DNA from: Gautieria morchelliformis
Taxonomy: Eukaryota > Basidiomycota > Agaricomycetes > Gomphales > Gomphaceae
Length of the DNA stretch: 64,000 nucleotides
Direction of reading: 5' to 3'
Assembly: GCA_015179125.1 (NCBI GenBank)
Contig: WHVA01000166.1
Coordinates: 62,001 to 126,000 of the forward strand
Shown: in pieces, positions 21,409-31,334 of the stretch
How positions within the stretch are numbered: the first letter of the stretch is position 1
How the letters are laid out: the number at the start of each line of letters is the position of its first letter
Notes under the pieces: model-generated
Seen by the model: only the letters and a program-made list of their open reading frames with translations
Database searches by the model: none
Told to the model about the DNA's origin: nothing
Made by a program: the position numbers and the translations under genes

Positions 21409-22689
21409 ATGCTCTATCATCTGCTGAACCAGGTTCACCGCTTTGTCAACAAAGTCTACTACTCCCTATTCATGGACGACCGTCCGAATCGACCTCCCGT
21501 CTTGTTCAATAATGACACCCCGACACCTTTGACTATACAAGCAGCCATGCTCCATCCCCTTTTGCCAAACGAGGTCAACGTCGCTGTGGTTGAAGTGCAA
21601 TTCAGAAAGATGTCGTCACGACCATATCATGAATTTCTGATCTTCAAAGTTGAGGATCCCCATTATTTTCACGCCGGAATCATCGTGGTAGACCGATACG
21701 TAGGGGAAGTTAGTGACGACGAGTTATGGCGCCGTGCCATCCCTGCCGACAGCGACGATCCGGAGCTGAGATATTTGACCACCCCCCCTTCTACCTACTA
21801 CCGCGAGAATACTATTATCGATAGGCCCCCTCCAAGTGTAGCCGGCCAGGGTCTACTTTCACTTTCGAGCGCGGCTGCGAGCTCGTCTTCAATCGCTGCG
21901 TCAATCGCTGCTTCGAGCGCTGCTTCGAACGCGGCTTCCGAACAATCAATGGCAGGTTCAATGAAATTGGCGTCTTCAGTGATCCCTGACAAACCTGCGC
22001 TGGACCGTCTTACGTTTGTCAACTTACCCATTGAACGTTATGTGAAGGAGAATAGGAAGGGCAGTTTTGTATGCAAGAGATTCACGGGTGGGACGCGGAG
22101 ACTCACCGTGGCCGAACTACTGATTTTGGTCCACGCCGTACATCAGCAAAATCGATCGTACCATCTCCTGCAATACCAGTGTTATTGGTTTGCGGAAGTA
22201 CTCTATAATGCCGCGATGGAGAGGTGCGGTCAAGTAGATGAGAGGACTCGAAAGTCTGCCATGTCACCAGGCAATTTCGGGATCGTGCAGGTCATACGCC
22301 ACAGGTCTTCCACGCACCGGGAGGTAATTCAGAGGCATGAGGAGGCGTGGGTGACCGCCAACCAGAGACTTGAGGCTCTAGCCCTCGTGAGTTTTGACTT
22401 TGACTTTGTATGTGTTCGTTTGTCTGAAGGACAGGTTACGAAACAGTATAATCAAACTTTGCAAGAAGAAAGAGAAGGCCGGCGGAAGGCTGAGGCTGTC
22501 GCGCAGAAGGCTGAAGCTGTCGCGCAGAATCAAGCACGGGCTAGGCAGAAGGCTGAGGCTGTCGCGCAGAAGGCTGAGGCTGTCGCAGAGAATGAAGCAC
22601 GGGCTAGGCAGAAGGCCGAGGACGAAAATAAAGAGTTGAAACGGCTGCTCCAGCAGTACAAGGGCAATGTCACTTCATCGGGTCGTTAA
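21409..22689 (+). CDS. Unrecognised protein with C-terminal RKAEAVAQ coiled-coil repeats
   Basis: One open frame of 426 codons; the stretch 22387-22434 (GTGAGT...GACAG, 48 nt) looks like an in-frame intron, which would leave 410 residues. The N-terminal half has PYHEFLIFKV and a Phe/Tyr-rich block (HYFHAGIIVVDRYVGEVSDDELW). An Ala/Ser run follows (residues ~145-190), then YQCYWFAEVLYNAA and an 85-residue charged coiled coil with repeated RKAEAVAQKAEAVAQ (22485-22620). The spacing of an early His in a beta-like strand and a later Cys in QCYWF recalls permuted papain-like folds (LRAT/NlpC type) found in many agaricomycete proteins; this is inference only. No disabling change was seen. TTTATAA lies close upstream (about 21380). 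Probably a host gene, from an expanded fungal family. Confidence 0.75.
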   Translation: MLYHLLNQVHRFVNKVYYSLFMDDRPNRPPVLFNNDTPTPLTIQAAMLHPLLPNEVNVAVVEVQFRKMSSRPYHEFLIFKVEDPHYFHAGIIVVDRYVGEVSDDELWRRAIPADSDDPELRYLTTPPSTYYRENTIIDRPPPSVAGQGLLSLSSAAASSSSIAASIAASSAASNAASEQSMAGSMKLASSVIPDKPALDRLTFVNLPIERYVKENRKGSFVCKRFTGGTRRLTVAELLILVHAVHQQNRSYHLLQYQCYWFAEVLYNAAMERCGQVDERTRKSAMSPGNFGIVQVIRHRSSTHREVIQRHEEAWVTANQRLEALALVSFDFDFVCVRLSEGQVTKQYNQTLQEEREGRRKAEAVAQKAEAVAQNQARARQKAEAVAQKAEAVAENEARARQKAEDENKELKRLLQQYKGNVTSSGR

Positions 22690-24027
22690 TGAGATATGCG
22701 TAGGTTTCTTGACTAGCGCTGCCTGATATTCCCTTATGTTGATCTTCGATCTCACACAGATGCCCGTCTTCCCTTCGCTTTCATAATCCTTTACCGCGCT
22801 GTCATCTTCGTTGTCGTCCAAACTTGTTTTGTCGTTAGGTCTCCTGTCTTGTCCGATATATCATGTCCCATCGAGACTGTTGAATAATTGGGACGTTGGA
22901 ATTATACCACTACCCCATTTTTGCATGCTTGAAAGCCGTTAGAGCAAAATGGAATCGTGCCCATTGCTGCAGAGGATACTTCACGCACGCCCGTTCCCGT
23001 GTTGCGGCATTGTAAAGGAACGGTGTCATTGGTCTACCGGTAGCGTTTCCTCTGGGTGAAGAGCCCAGCGAATGGCTGTGAGGAGTGCTGCGCTGTTTGA
23101 GGCAGGTCAGGTCAGCTGCCAGAGGATATGAGACAATTCGACTGCGGATGATTGTTTTAAGAGATCGTGTTTTGCCTCAAGTCCAGTCAAGATGACTCTT
23201 GCGATGATGGCAGCATGGGCCCTTCGAAATTCCGAGACGGAGATTTGAACGAATTTTATTCATAGGATTTGGAATTGTATTACTGGTGCGTTAGTCCCTT
23301 GAGTTTCGCTCACCTCCGGTCTATAATGTTATCCCATCGTGTCTGCCGATGTTTGGGGGAGGTAACATCTCTGGATGTTTGTGGGTACGGCGAACGGTCG
23401 ACGAAGAAGCTAAGAGATATCTCTATCACCATTCCAGCTGAGTCGTGACAAAAGCTCCATGACAACCGTGTCAATTTCAGTCTCAGTGACGCAAATCCCA
23501 GAAAAAACTGTCGGCATTAAGCGTCTCCAGGAAAGTGTATACCGCACTTTGCTTTAAATACCTGACGTAGAAATTCAGATGATATTCTATGTATCTACGG
23601 GATATCCTCAACGTTTTCACCAAATAGCGCGGACTCGATACTTGGGTAAATGTCGACGTTCTTACCGCGTTCCTGCTACATATTAACCAAGGATCGCCCC
23701 AATTTATTTAATATTAATATAATTCTGGTAAATAATTAGCGGGGCCGACGCTCCACATGCTCGGGATAATTAACGAGACATAAAATAACATAAACTGACA
23801 CTGGCCACAGTGTGCAATAATAATATACATATGGATCTAAAACAAAACATGAGAGCTAAAAATGAAGGCATGCGCGTGCGTGTGCGCAGCGGACGTTGAG
23901 TGGAGTTGTCTCAAAAAGGTTACCTTCTGCAGAAGGTAGAACTATATAAGTAAATACAGCTTACCTAGTCTGACTTAATCGTTGAAAGGGTGATTTACCT
24001 TCTTCCTGATGCCTAAACAGCCGTTTG
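22690..24027. other. Gene-free stretch
   Basis: No supported gene, repeat or RNA. It is more AT-rich near 23690-23850. It separates the convergent ends of the 21.4-kb gene (plus) and the membrane-protein gene (minus). Confidence 0.5.
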
Positions 24028-24916
24028 CTACGCCACACCGTACTGGCACGATTTTCCCGCGGGGTATTGTCCGTTGGAGTTCGTAACATATGCAATGAGC
24101 AGCCCCAGAAGTGCAGAAGAATACAATCCGGCACTTTCGACCACGGCGAAGATTACTGGTCTGAGAGTACTCTGATGGTGGGTGGGTACAGATCGACTCG
24201 CGGTCCAAATTTGGAGCACAATCATGCCTAGGCAGATGGTCAGAAACCGTGACGTTCCTCAGTCATTGAATATGCGACTTGCTTGTGCAGTAAAGATTTG
24301 TGGCCATGGTAAGGACGAAGTAGGCCGTTATCCACGGTCCACCGGCCTCGAATATGGTCAAGCCAGGCGTCGCATTGGTCATGTTCCAGGTGGTGAAATA
24401 ACCAGTAGCTAGAACACACACGTTCAGACTGCAGATCAGATGGGGTCAGCAAGCACAGAACTTACCAGCACATCCGGCGGAAGTCAATACTGGAAATATG
24501 ATAACATGGTAGTTTCCCCGGTGGACGACCCAGCATCTCCAGGTCTGCAGGAAAGGTGATTGCCTGCTCGGGGAGGGTGGTTACTGGAGCGAACGCACCA
24601 CAAGCGTGTCACCTATCAATGTTTGTGTAATATAAATTCCAGTCTTCGCGATATGAAGCGGGTGGGCGACTTTGTTATAGTATCCTTTTAAACCAAGCAT
24701 CAGCATGTGATCATAGATGTAGGGACGGTCGATCTACGCTAAGCCTGACATACCGAGTGGACCTAATGAATTGCGAAAGAAAACGAAGGCTTGTAAAATC
24801 CTGACGAAGTCAATTATAAGGTGCTGGGTTGACACGAATTGGCCTCCCGTGGTGACAAGCGTAGTGAAAGAGCTCACCACAGTGGCGAGAACGAACAAGG
24901 TAAGCGCATCCGGCCT
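24028..24916 (-). CDS. Polytopic membrane protein, agaricomycete 7-TM-like family (partial)
   Basis: On the minus strand six exons join in phase: 24916-24878, 24823-24754, 24684-24599, 24544-24466, 24408-24283, 24227-24028. They read RPDALTLFVLATV, HLIIDFVRILQAF, YYNKVAHPLHIAKTGIYITQTLIGDTLV, WRCWVVHRGNYHVIIFPV, TGYFTTW...ITAYFVLTMATNLYCT and VESAGLYSSALLGLLIAYVTNSNGQY. Hydrophobic segments alternate with short loops. This is the pattern of a large family of unnamed seven-helix membrane proteins in mushrooms (the block with TLIGD and RCWVVW is diagnostic). The intron after 24283 has a GC donor. The first helix exon(s) upstream of 24916 could not be placed. The C-terminus ends soon after NSNGQY, shorter than usual, so the gene may be truncated. 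Confidence 0.7.
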
Positions 24917-25214
24917 CTAGGTCATTAAAAAGAAAGCTGGACAAAGATAAGGGTGAAGAGGAAGCAGCTGAAGATCAGAATAGGTCTATCTCACCAAAAC
25001 CGAAACGCACTTTCATGCGTCCAGCACCGATCCTAGGTGCTTCCTCCGGGTCAGTGGCTGGGTTTGTGAGGGTCTAGCAAGGTGTTTTAGCAGGCAACAA
25101 AGGAATAACAGGTATGAAAAGTCTTACCGATGCGCTGACCGAACCGCAGGCCACGGTTGCCGCAATGAAGTCGAATGGTCACATCCTCGAGTCGGTTTCG
25201 TTGCCGGCGCTTGA

Positions 25215-25559
25215 GAATCGCGTCAAAAAAGCCATAAACATTGGGAGGACGTACAGCAACAAATAAAAACTCTTCAAACTGCCCATGAAGAACTTGCAGC
25301 TACCGTGGAGAGCCAGGAACAGGACCTGGTCAAGACTGAGGGACCTATGGAGCATATGGATGAGATAATCGGTGAGTTGACCGAGCAGGTCAACGCGCAT
25401 TCCGCAAAGAAGGCAAAAGAGGAGGAAAAGTCTGCCCCAAAGAACAAGAGAGGCAAAGACAAGAAAAACAAATCAATGGAGGTAGATGATACCGAATCCG
25501 ATGGTGATGAGATGGTGGTCAAAGTCAAACGGCACGTCGGACCTTTTGTGCAACAGTGA
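25215..25559 (+). CDS. Exon-like coiled-coil fragment, unrecognised
   Basis: An open frame without an early ATG (first in-frame ATG at about 25347) codes for a coiled coil (HWEDVQQQIKTLQTAHEEL...) followed by a Lys/Glu-rich tail (KKAKEEEKSAPKNKRGKDK) and a stop at 25557. It looks like the last exon of a gene whose earlier exons were not found, or a pseudogene piece. It is head-to-head with the membrane-protein gene. Confidence 0.4.
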   Translation, partial: ESRQKSHKHWEDVQQQIKTLQTAHEELAATVESQEQDLVKTEGPMEHMDEIIGELTEQVNAHSAKKAKEEEKSAPKNKRGKDKKNKSMEVDDTESDGDEMVVKVKRHVGPFVQQ

Positions 25560-26812
25560 CGCGTGACGCGTCAACAACGCGTCGAGGGTGATGACGCGCA
25601 ATATTATAGAATTATGTATATGATATATTACTTACACAACTATGCAAGCAAAAATAACAAGTCCACATATATCCCCAGCAGAGACTTGGATAATATTTGG
25701 AATATTGGCTCACATATAACCTAAATATCTCAATAGGAGATATTTGGCACATACTCAGAAGATATTTTGAGTTTTACTCAAATTTATTAAGGAGGTATTT
25801 TGGTTCAAAGTGCGGTGTATACGTAATACCACAGCGAGAATTTCGAAGGCAATCAACGGCCAGTATGAAATGCAGAGGTATTGCAACGCTGTACAGCAAA
25901 AGAAAGAACACGCCTGAAGAATGGATACCAATCCGGCCTCGTCTTGGCAGGTTGAACCATCGTCATCGCGCGATTCGTAGCGGCAGAGCAAAGCTAGCAA
26001 GGAGCAGCGAGCAACAAACAGCGAGTATGTGAAGACAGATGCGTGGTAAGTCGCTCCCTCGCAGGTATAAATCCGGATCCGACTTTGTATACACGGCGTC
26101 GGGTCATCACGACATGCAGATGAGGCGTTAGTAAGACTGAGTGTGTGGACTACGTGCGTACGACGCTAGGGAAACTGAGAGTGAACAGGATTCAACCTGA
26201 CACTGGCAGACCAGTGTGACGTGGTCTAGTTTCTCGTCCATCGTCAACAGCATCTTCCGAACCAGAAGGTATACAAGACAGGTATACGAACCAACGGGTT
26301 GCCAGCTCTACCTGATTCACAATGTTCTCAGCTTTCACCATAAAGGTATAAGTACCCAGTTAAAGCAAGGCGCCCGGGCCAATGGGGCCACCTCATCACA
26401 AATTCGCGCAGTATTCAGAGACACGACATGGATCATTGGAAGACGCGAGAATACATGATCCCTAGGACACCCATGGCGAGGAAGTAGAGAGCACGTCGAA
26501 AAGGATCGGAGGAAGGAGTGAACATTAGCGACGTGGGCCATTGTGGTGCCACAGCGATGACCACCTGTACGGCACCAAACTGTAATCTAGTTAGACGCAC
26601 ACCCCACATGTGTGGTCTAAGTCTAACTAGCAAATTCCTCGTGGTAGGTCTAAGTTTATTCCACGAAACTGTGTCCAGGTCAGTAGTAGTTCCCTTGACC
26701 TGTATAGCCCTGTGGTCCCCTGCTGTGTGTGGACTCTGTACGGCACTGTCCGCCGTCAAACTCCGCCACCACACGGCCCCTGGCCATGGATGGACGACCT
26801 CGAACCACATGC
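25560..26812. other. Gene-free stretch with short inverted repeats
   Basis: Starts with clustered ACGCGT sites (25559-25600). There is a TATAAAT at about 26070. CTAGTTAGAC (26587-26596) and its exact complement (26621-26630) form a 10-bp stem around CACATGTG. No supported gene; the small open frames lack family character. Part of it may be old LTR sequence, but I could not find a duplication at its ends. Confidence 0.4.
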
Positions 26813-27720
26813 TCGTCATCGCTGACGGCGAGCACAACACTGCCTTTATAAATAATTACTCAGACATAAAAAATATATCACAAATATGCTAAAAATCAGA
26901 AGATGACGAATATAGTTAGTTCGTCGTTCCGTCCTAAGCGCCGGTCCCGTGCTCTCCGCCTGCAACGGCGAGCAGGCCGTCTACTTCAAAACTAAATAGC
27001 CAGATAATGAAAATATATCACAAATACTCTAAAAATTAGGAGATGACGAATATGGTTTAGTTCGTCGTTCCGTCCTAAGCGCCGATCCCGTGCTCGCCGT
27101 TTGCAACGGCGAGCAGGCCGTCTACTTCAAAACTGAATAGCTAGATAATAAAAATATATCACAAATATTCTAAAATCGGCAGATGACAAATAGAGTCTTT
27201 CCGTCCTAAGCGCCGGTCCCGTGCTCGCCGTCTGCAACGGCGAGCAGGCCGTCGACTTCAAAACTAAATGGCCAGATATTAAAAACACATCACAAACATT
27301 CTCAAAATCAGGAGGTGACGAATACTGTTTAGTTCGTCGTTCCGTACTAAGCGCCGATCCCATGCTCGCCGTTTGCAACGGCGAGCAGGCCGCCTACTTC
27401 AAAACTGAATAGCTAGATAATAAAAATATATCACAAATATTCTAAAAATCGGCAGATGACGAATAGAGTCTTTCCGTCCTAAGCGCCGGTCCCGTGCTCG
27501 CCGTCTGCAACGGTGAGCAGGCTGTCGACTTCAAAACTAAATAGCCAGATAATAAAACATATCACAAATATTCTAAAAATCAGGAGATGACGAATAGTGC
27601 TTAATTCGTCGTTCCCCTAAGCGCCGGTCCCGTGCTCCCCATCTGCAACGGTGAGCAGGCCGTCTACTTCAAAACTGAATAGCCAGATAATATAAAAATA
27701 CCATAATTTTCCTCAAAATT
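26813..27720 (+). repeat. Satellite array, about 6-7 units of ~137 bp
   Basis: The same ordered blocks recur head to tail: CGTCCTAAGCGCCGGTCCCG, a GC-rich hairpin, CTTCAAAACTRAATAGCCAGA, an A/T-rich block with ATATATCACAAATATTC, then GATGACGAATA. Successive copies of the CTAAGCGCC block start near 26932, 27069, 27206, 27345, 27477 and 27614. The hairpin TGCTCGCCGTT-TGC-AACGGCGAGCA is perfect (11-bp arms) at 27091-27115 and again near 27363, and slightly degenerate elsewhere. Outer units are more diverged. Not coding. Confidence 0.9.
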
Positions 27721-27837
27721 CTGAGACATTGAATATAGAGTTCCTTTCAGTGGTTGGTGCCGAAAACACGATAGTTCGCAAGAGCGAGCACTCACTCCGA
27801 TTACTCTCTCCAAAAAGGAGCATCACGTGACCTAAGT

Positions 27838-27915
27838 CACCAAGTGCGTTGGTGATGGAGCCCGAGCAAGCAGCTTGGTAATCCGCAAGATCCTGCAGTC
27901 GAACCCGGTTCTATA
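27838..27915 (+). other. tRNA-like sequence, probable SINE/tRNA relic, copy 1
   Basis: The sequence GGAGCCCGAGCAAGCAGCTT, GGTAATCCGCAAGATCC and CGAACCCGGTTC resembles the D-arm to T-arm part of a decayed tRNA, but no clean cloverleaf forms. A 38-bp core (TGGAGCCCGA to AAGATCC) recurs with one difference at 42116-42178 in inverse orientation, and AAGTGCGTT also lies near both copies. This implies a dispersed tRNA-derived repeat. Confidence 0.45.
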
Positions 27916-28182
27916 TCCAGAGGTATTCGCATTAGTTCTTTCGAAGCCCCAGTGACAGTAATTGATTTTACGTTCATCGACGAAAAACTTCTCCTCGTTA
28001 TAGGGAAACTGCATAGACATATTAGTTATTCCTGTTTTTTTTTTCCTTTCCTTTATCGCCGTTGTTGTCTTTACCTGTATTTATACGACATATAGCTGAC
28101 TTTAATTGGTTCTTCACTTTAAAAGAGACCCCTCGTGAGTTTGACTCGCTAGCCCCACAATAATCACTCGCTTCGCTTGATC

Positions 28183-29923
28183 ATGTCTTCTTCACCTCCC
28201 TCGACGCCGTCATCATGCCCTCCAACATATAAAGCTCTAAGTCAAACTGCTTTGGCAACCTCATCAGCACCCTCTACTCCATTTCAACGCAGGCCAGCAT
28301 CTAGATCTTTCAGAACTGCTAAGGCTGGTGATGAATCGGCTCTACTTAAGCAACAGATCTACCGCCTATTTCTCGAGTCTACCGACGATGCGTTTAAAAG
28401 TGGGTGGCTGCTTGACTGGAAAAAAAATAGTGCGGAGCCATCACTCTGGCCATGGTATATTAAACATACTTCTGGTTGTCCTGCCGCTTTTCTGACCATT
28501 TATACAGGCCGACAGATGAACAAGGAAAGCCCTACCACCCCACACTGTTCAACGAAGCCTTCAAACTCTTCGACATACCCATGCCGTGTTGCCTGTGTGA
28601 GACACAAGAAAATCGGGCAACCCGGCGGCACTTTGTACGCATCTGGGTGGTAAGCACCCCTGAATCGTCCTATCACGGTGAGGTTGCAATGGCATGCCAC
28701 AGACGGCTGTGTGGTTTTTGGAGTATGTATTCTCCTTTTAATGATGCATGTGCAACACACCTAACACTTCTACAGAGTCCTTATCGTCACTCTATGGTCA
28801 CCTGGACCTGGTAACGACCCAATATCAGCGGCGAGATGTCCCCGGGCCAGGTATGCACACTTTTTCTGTCTTTTATGGTATCTCATAACCCACCTCACTA
28901 GGGATATTTGGATTTGATAGCTATGGAACGCTAGAGGAATTGCCTGTGCTCGAAGGTAGCCCAGTCCGACCTCCATCCTCATTTGTCAACTCCACTCGTA
29001 AGGGTGGATTTGGAGCAGGCAAGACGAAGCGCAGGAAGTCAGGTAAGGTTTGACTATGTGTATATATTTGTTCTCATGTGTGGCTAGGATCCCTTACCTC
29101 TGAGATAGCTCGTGTGTCAGCGGCGAGGGACTGGGATTCCTTGGATAACTACGTTCCCTCTGAAGAGAAGGCACTCGATGGTAAGTTACAAGTTCTAGGA
29201 AGCCTACTTTACTGCTGATACCGTCAGTTCTAGGTTTGAGCTGCTCAGATTCTGTGCCTTCGACACCTGCACCGCCTGCACCTGAGATCGTCCCCTCGGG
29301 CTCAGATCCCATGCCCTCGACGCTTTCAACGATACCTGCACCTGCGATGGTCCCCTTACATCTGTATAAGGCTGTGGAGAAGGAAGCAGCAGGAAACTTC
29401 TTACAGGCCGAATACCTATCTGGGTGTGAGTTTTCAGTATTTACGACTATTTACATATCTTATTGATCAGACGTCAGAGATACGCAAGCCGCCTGGGGAT
29501 AGGCTGTGGGGTGAGATGGCATGCCTGATGGTACTGCCTGAATCCCGGGAGATGTGGACATACAACTGGCACATACCTCCCATTCAAGGCACGCAGCTCC
29601 AGGCGGCATTTCATGCGCTATCATCCAATGATGGGCTTGACCCTGAGGTATTCTGGCGTTGTGTAGATCAATGCAACTGCGGCCGCTGGTTCACAAAAGC
29701 CTACCTCAATACGGTGCATGGGCCTGGTTGCTTGGCTTGGCCATACGATGACGCAGCACAGCTTAGGGAGTTGCGACCGTCAGCCTCGCATGCCCCACCT
29801 GAACAGGCCCCTTGGTGGCAACCGACCCAAGCTCCCCCTGCGCACACACCGTTTGCATCAGCCAGCAACCTACCGTTCAGTGACATCTCAGCCCACTATG
29901 GATTTGAAGGAAATAATGCGTAG
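28183..29923 (+). CDS. Unrecognised multi-exon gene with Cys-rich segments
   Basis: Exons 28183-28454, 28508-28722, 28776-28850, 28902-29042, 29088-29180 and 29228-~29425 join in phase across introns of 45-53 nt. A last coding block, 29471-29923, does not join in phase with any donor I could find near 29424, so this junction is unresolved or broken. The N-terminus is Ser/Pro-rich; exon 2 has CCLCETQ...MACHRRLCGFW, a possible zinc-binding set like GRF-type fingers. The last block has CVDQCNCGRWF...HGPGC. No enzyme motif was recognised. It may be a host gene or part of an unrecognised mobile element. Confidence 0.55.
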
Positions 29924-30011
29924 GCCAAATAGATGTATAATATTCCAACAAAGAAACTACGCACTTTCGGGGCGTGTATTTGATATCTGAATGAGCATCT
30001 TTGCAATCACA

Positions 30012-30569
30012 TCATGGAATGGAGGGACTAAACGTCGCCGTGGATAGTGTGGCATTGTGTATCGAGACTGGGTAGCTCGCTGTGTCAAGGTAAAAGAAAT
30101 CGGCGAATGCGCCATAAATCTCGTCGCTCCCCTCTCCTGATACCTCTCCGCCTACGACGGTGTCAATGGCTCCACCATTAACAAACATCATCGGACATTG
30201 GATGGCTGCGTTGTCCGTGAAGGTGGCGGCGTAGGGCTCTGCGGTCTGTACTGCTCCTACAGTTTCCTGGGGCGCATGCGATGTGGAGCCATCGGTCCAG
30301 AAGTACACATAGGCCTCAGCGATAAGAGGGTGAACGTCAACATACCCTGCCCTTCCACCGACATTATTCACACGCTCCATCGCGGAGTGTACATCTGTTA
30401 ATATTAGAGGTGTCCATTTAGCCATGGACAAAAACGGCAACGTGCACATACCGCCCTGTCCTGTGGGGCTCGGGTCTTCGGTGAGAGCAGCGGTGGAAAA
30501 AGACGGCGCATGTAATTCCAAAACAGAGTCACGCGACGTGGACCCTAGTGAAAAAAAGTGAGACACGAT
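30012..30569 (-). CDS. Unrecognised ORF, possible two-exon gene
   Basis: A 186-codon minus-strand frame with a possible intron in it (GTATGTGCACG...TTAACAG, about 30397-30453). The part after it (VHSAMERVNNVGGRAGYVD..., SDEIYGAFADFFYLD) has balanced, soluble-protein composition. No family is recognised. Its first codons lie inside the 28-bp inverted repeat at 30543-30600, so the true start is uncertain. It is convergent with the 28.2-kb gene. Confidence 0.4.
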   Translation of the reverse strand: MVSHFFSLGSTSRDSVLELHAPSFSTAALTEDPSPTGQGGMCTLPFLSMAKWTPLILTDVHSAMERVNNVGGRAGYVDVHPLIAEAYVYFWTDGSTSHAPQETVGAVQTAEPYAATFTDNAAIQCPMMFVNGGAIDTVVGGEVSGEGSDEIYGAFADFFYLDTASYPVSIHNATLSTATFSPSIP

Positions 30570-30600
30570 GCACATCATGTCTCACTTTTTTTCATTAGGG
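30543..30600. repeat. 28-bp inverted repeat, 2-nt centre
   Basis: Arms 30543-30570 and 30573-30600 match as reverse complements with two mismatches (core GTGAGACAYGATG and a run of seven A/T). Weaker complementarity continues outward to about 30521 and 30622. It may be a strong hairpin or a small foldback element. Confidence 0.8.
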
Positions 30601-30823
30601 GTGGGTGGCGTCGTGTGGCGAGACACCCAGTCTCACCTGATTGTGGCGCTCGGTCATCCTGAGACCCTACCTGTGTGGTATATCTTGTGGTACTTCTTTG
30701 AGATTAACGGGGTTCTATCTTACAGGTTGCTCCCGCGCTTCATCCCCCGCTGAATATGTCTGATGGTGGTATATTTAACTGTTGGTAGCGTGGTCAAAAG
30801 CGGCATGGCTGGCTACATACTAT

Positions 30824-31321
30824 TGTTGGGTGCATTTATGCTCCTGCACCAAAATCAAGCATAATATATCCAATTTGTTGTGTGGCCTTCCAATTTCTTC
30901 TCACATTGTTCTTGTATTATGCATCCATTTCTCTGGTTATTTTCGAAATTTTCCACTCATTTCTTATCTCTCTATTTCATCTTGTTATTCCTGCTTTCAC
31001 AAGCGGCTGCACCTAGCGGAGTCTGAAATGACTTCGACGCGCGAGCTCTTGGGCGCTAAAGGGCCGGGTAGTAGTACATGCGCAGTGGAACACATTTCCC
31101 CCTCTCTCAGTGACCACTAAATTCACTGAGAGAGGCAAGTAAATTAGTCTAGTAGTCTTTACATTTATTGACCTAGAAATCCTCTGTAGTGAATTGATTT
31201 CTAGGTAGTGTATAATATATTTAGAGTGACCACTAAATTCACTGAGAGAGTGAATTGATTTCTAGTCTATTCTTTTGAATAACAAGTCCATACCTACTGC
31301 CTATAATTCCTGTCCTCTACA
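30824..31321 (+). repeat. Copia 5' LTR
   Basis: Starts TGTTGGG and ends CTCTACA. It contains a perfect 13-bp hairpin (31101-31113 with 31123-31135: CCTCTCTCAGTGA and its complement) that is also present in the other copies of this LTR. Confidence 0.95.
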
Positions 31322-31334
31322 GGGTTATGGGCCC
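31322..31334 (+). other. Primer-binding site, initiator tRNA-Met anticodon-arm type
   Basis: GGGTTATGGGCCC begins at the first base after the 5' LTR. It is complementary to an anticodon arm of the form GGGCCCAUAACCC, the initiator tRNA-Met arm with its CAU anticodon. Drosophila copia is known to prime from an internal initiator-tRNA fragment in this way. The ATG used as gag-pol start (31327) lies inside the site. Confidence 0.75.

Noticed and set aside
25560-26220. Another solo LTR starting TGACGCGTGACGCG
   Set aside because: No matching end or 5-bp duplication could be found.
27127-27412. Short ORFs in the satellite array
   Set aside because: They repeat with the satellite unit and change frame or end from unit to unit.
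26813-27720. Calling the satellite a centromere
   Set aside because: About 0.9 kb of array without chromatin data cannot support that; only a satellite is claimed.
26813-27720. CRISPR-like array
   Set aside because: Units are long and contiguous without unique spacers, and the genome is eukaryotic.
27838-27915. A functional tRNA gene
   Set aside because: No complete cloverleaf, mismatched anticodon stem, and a dispersed second copy point to a relic.
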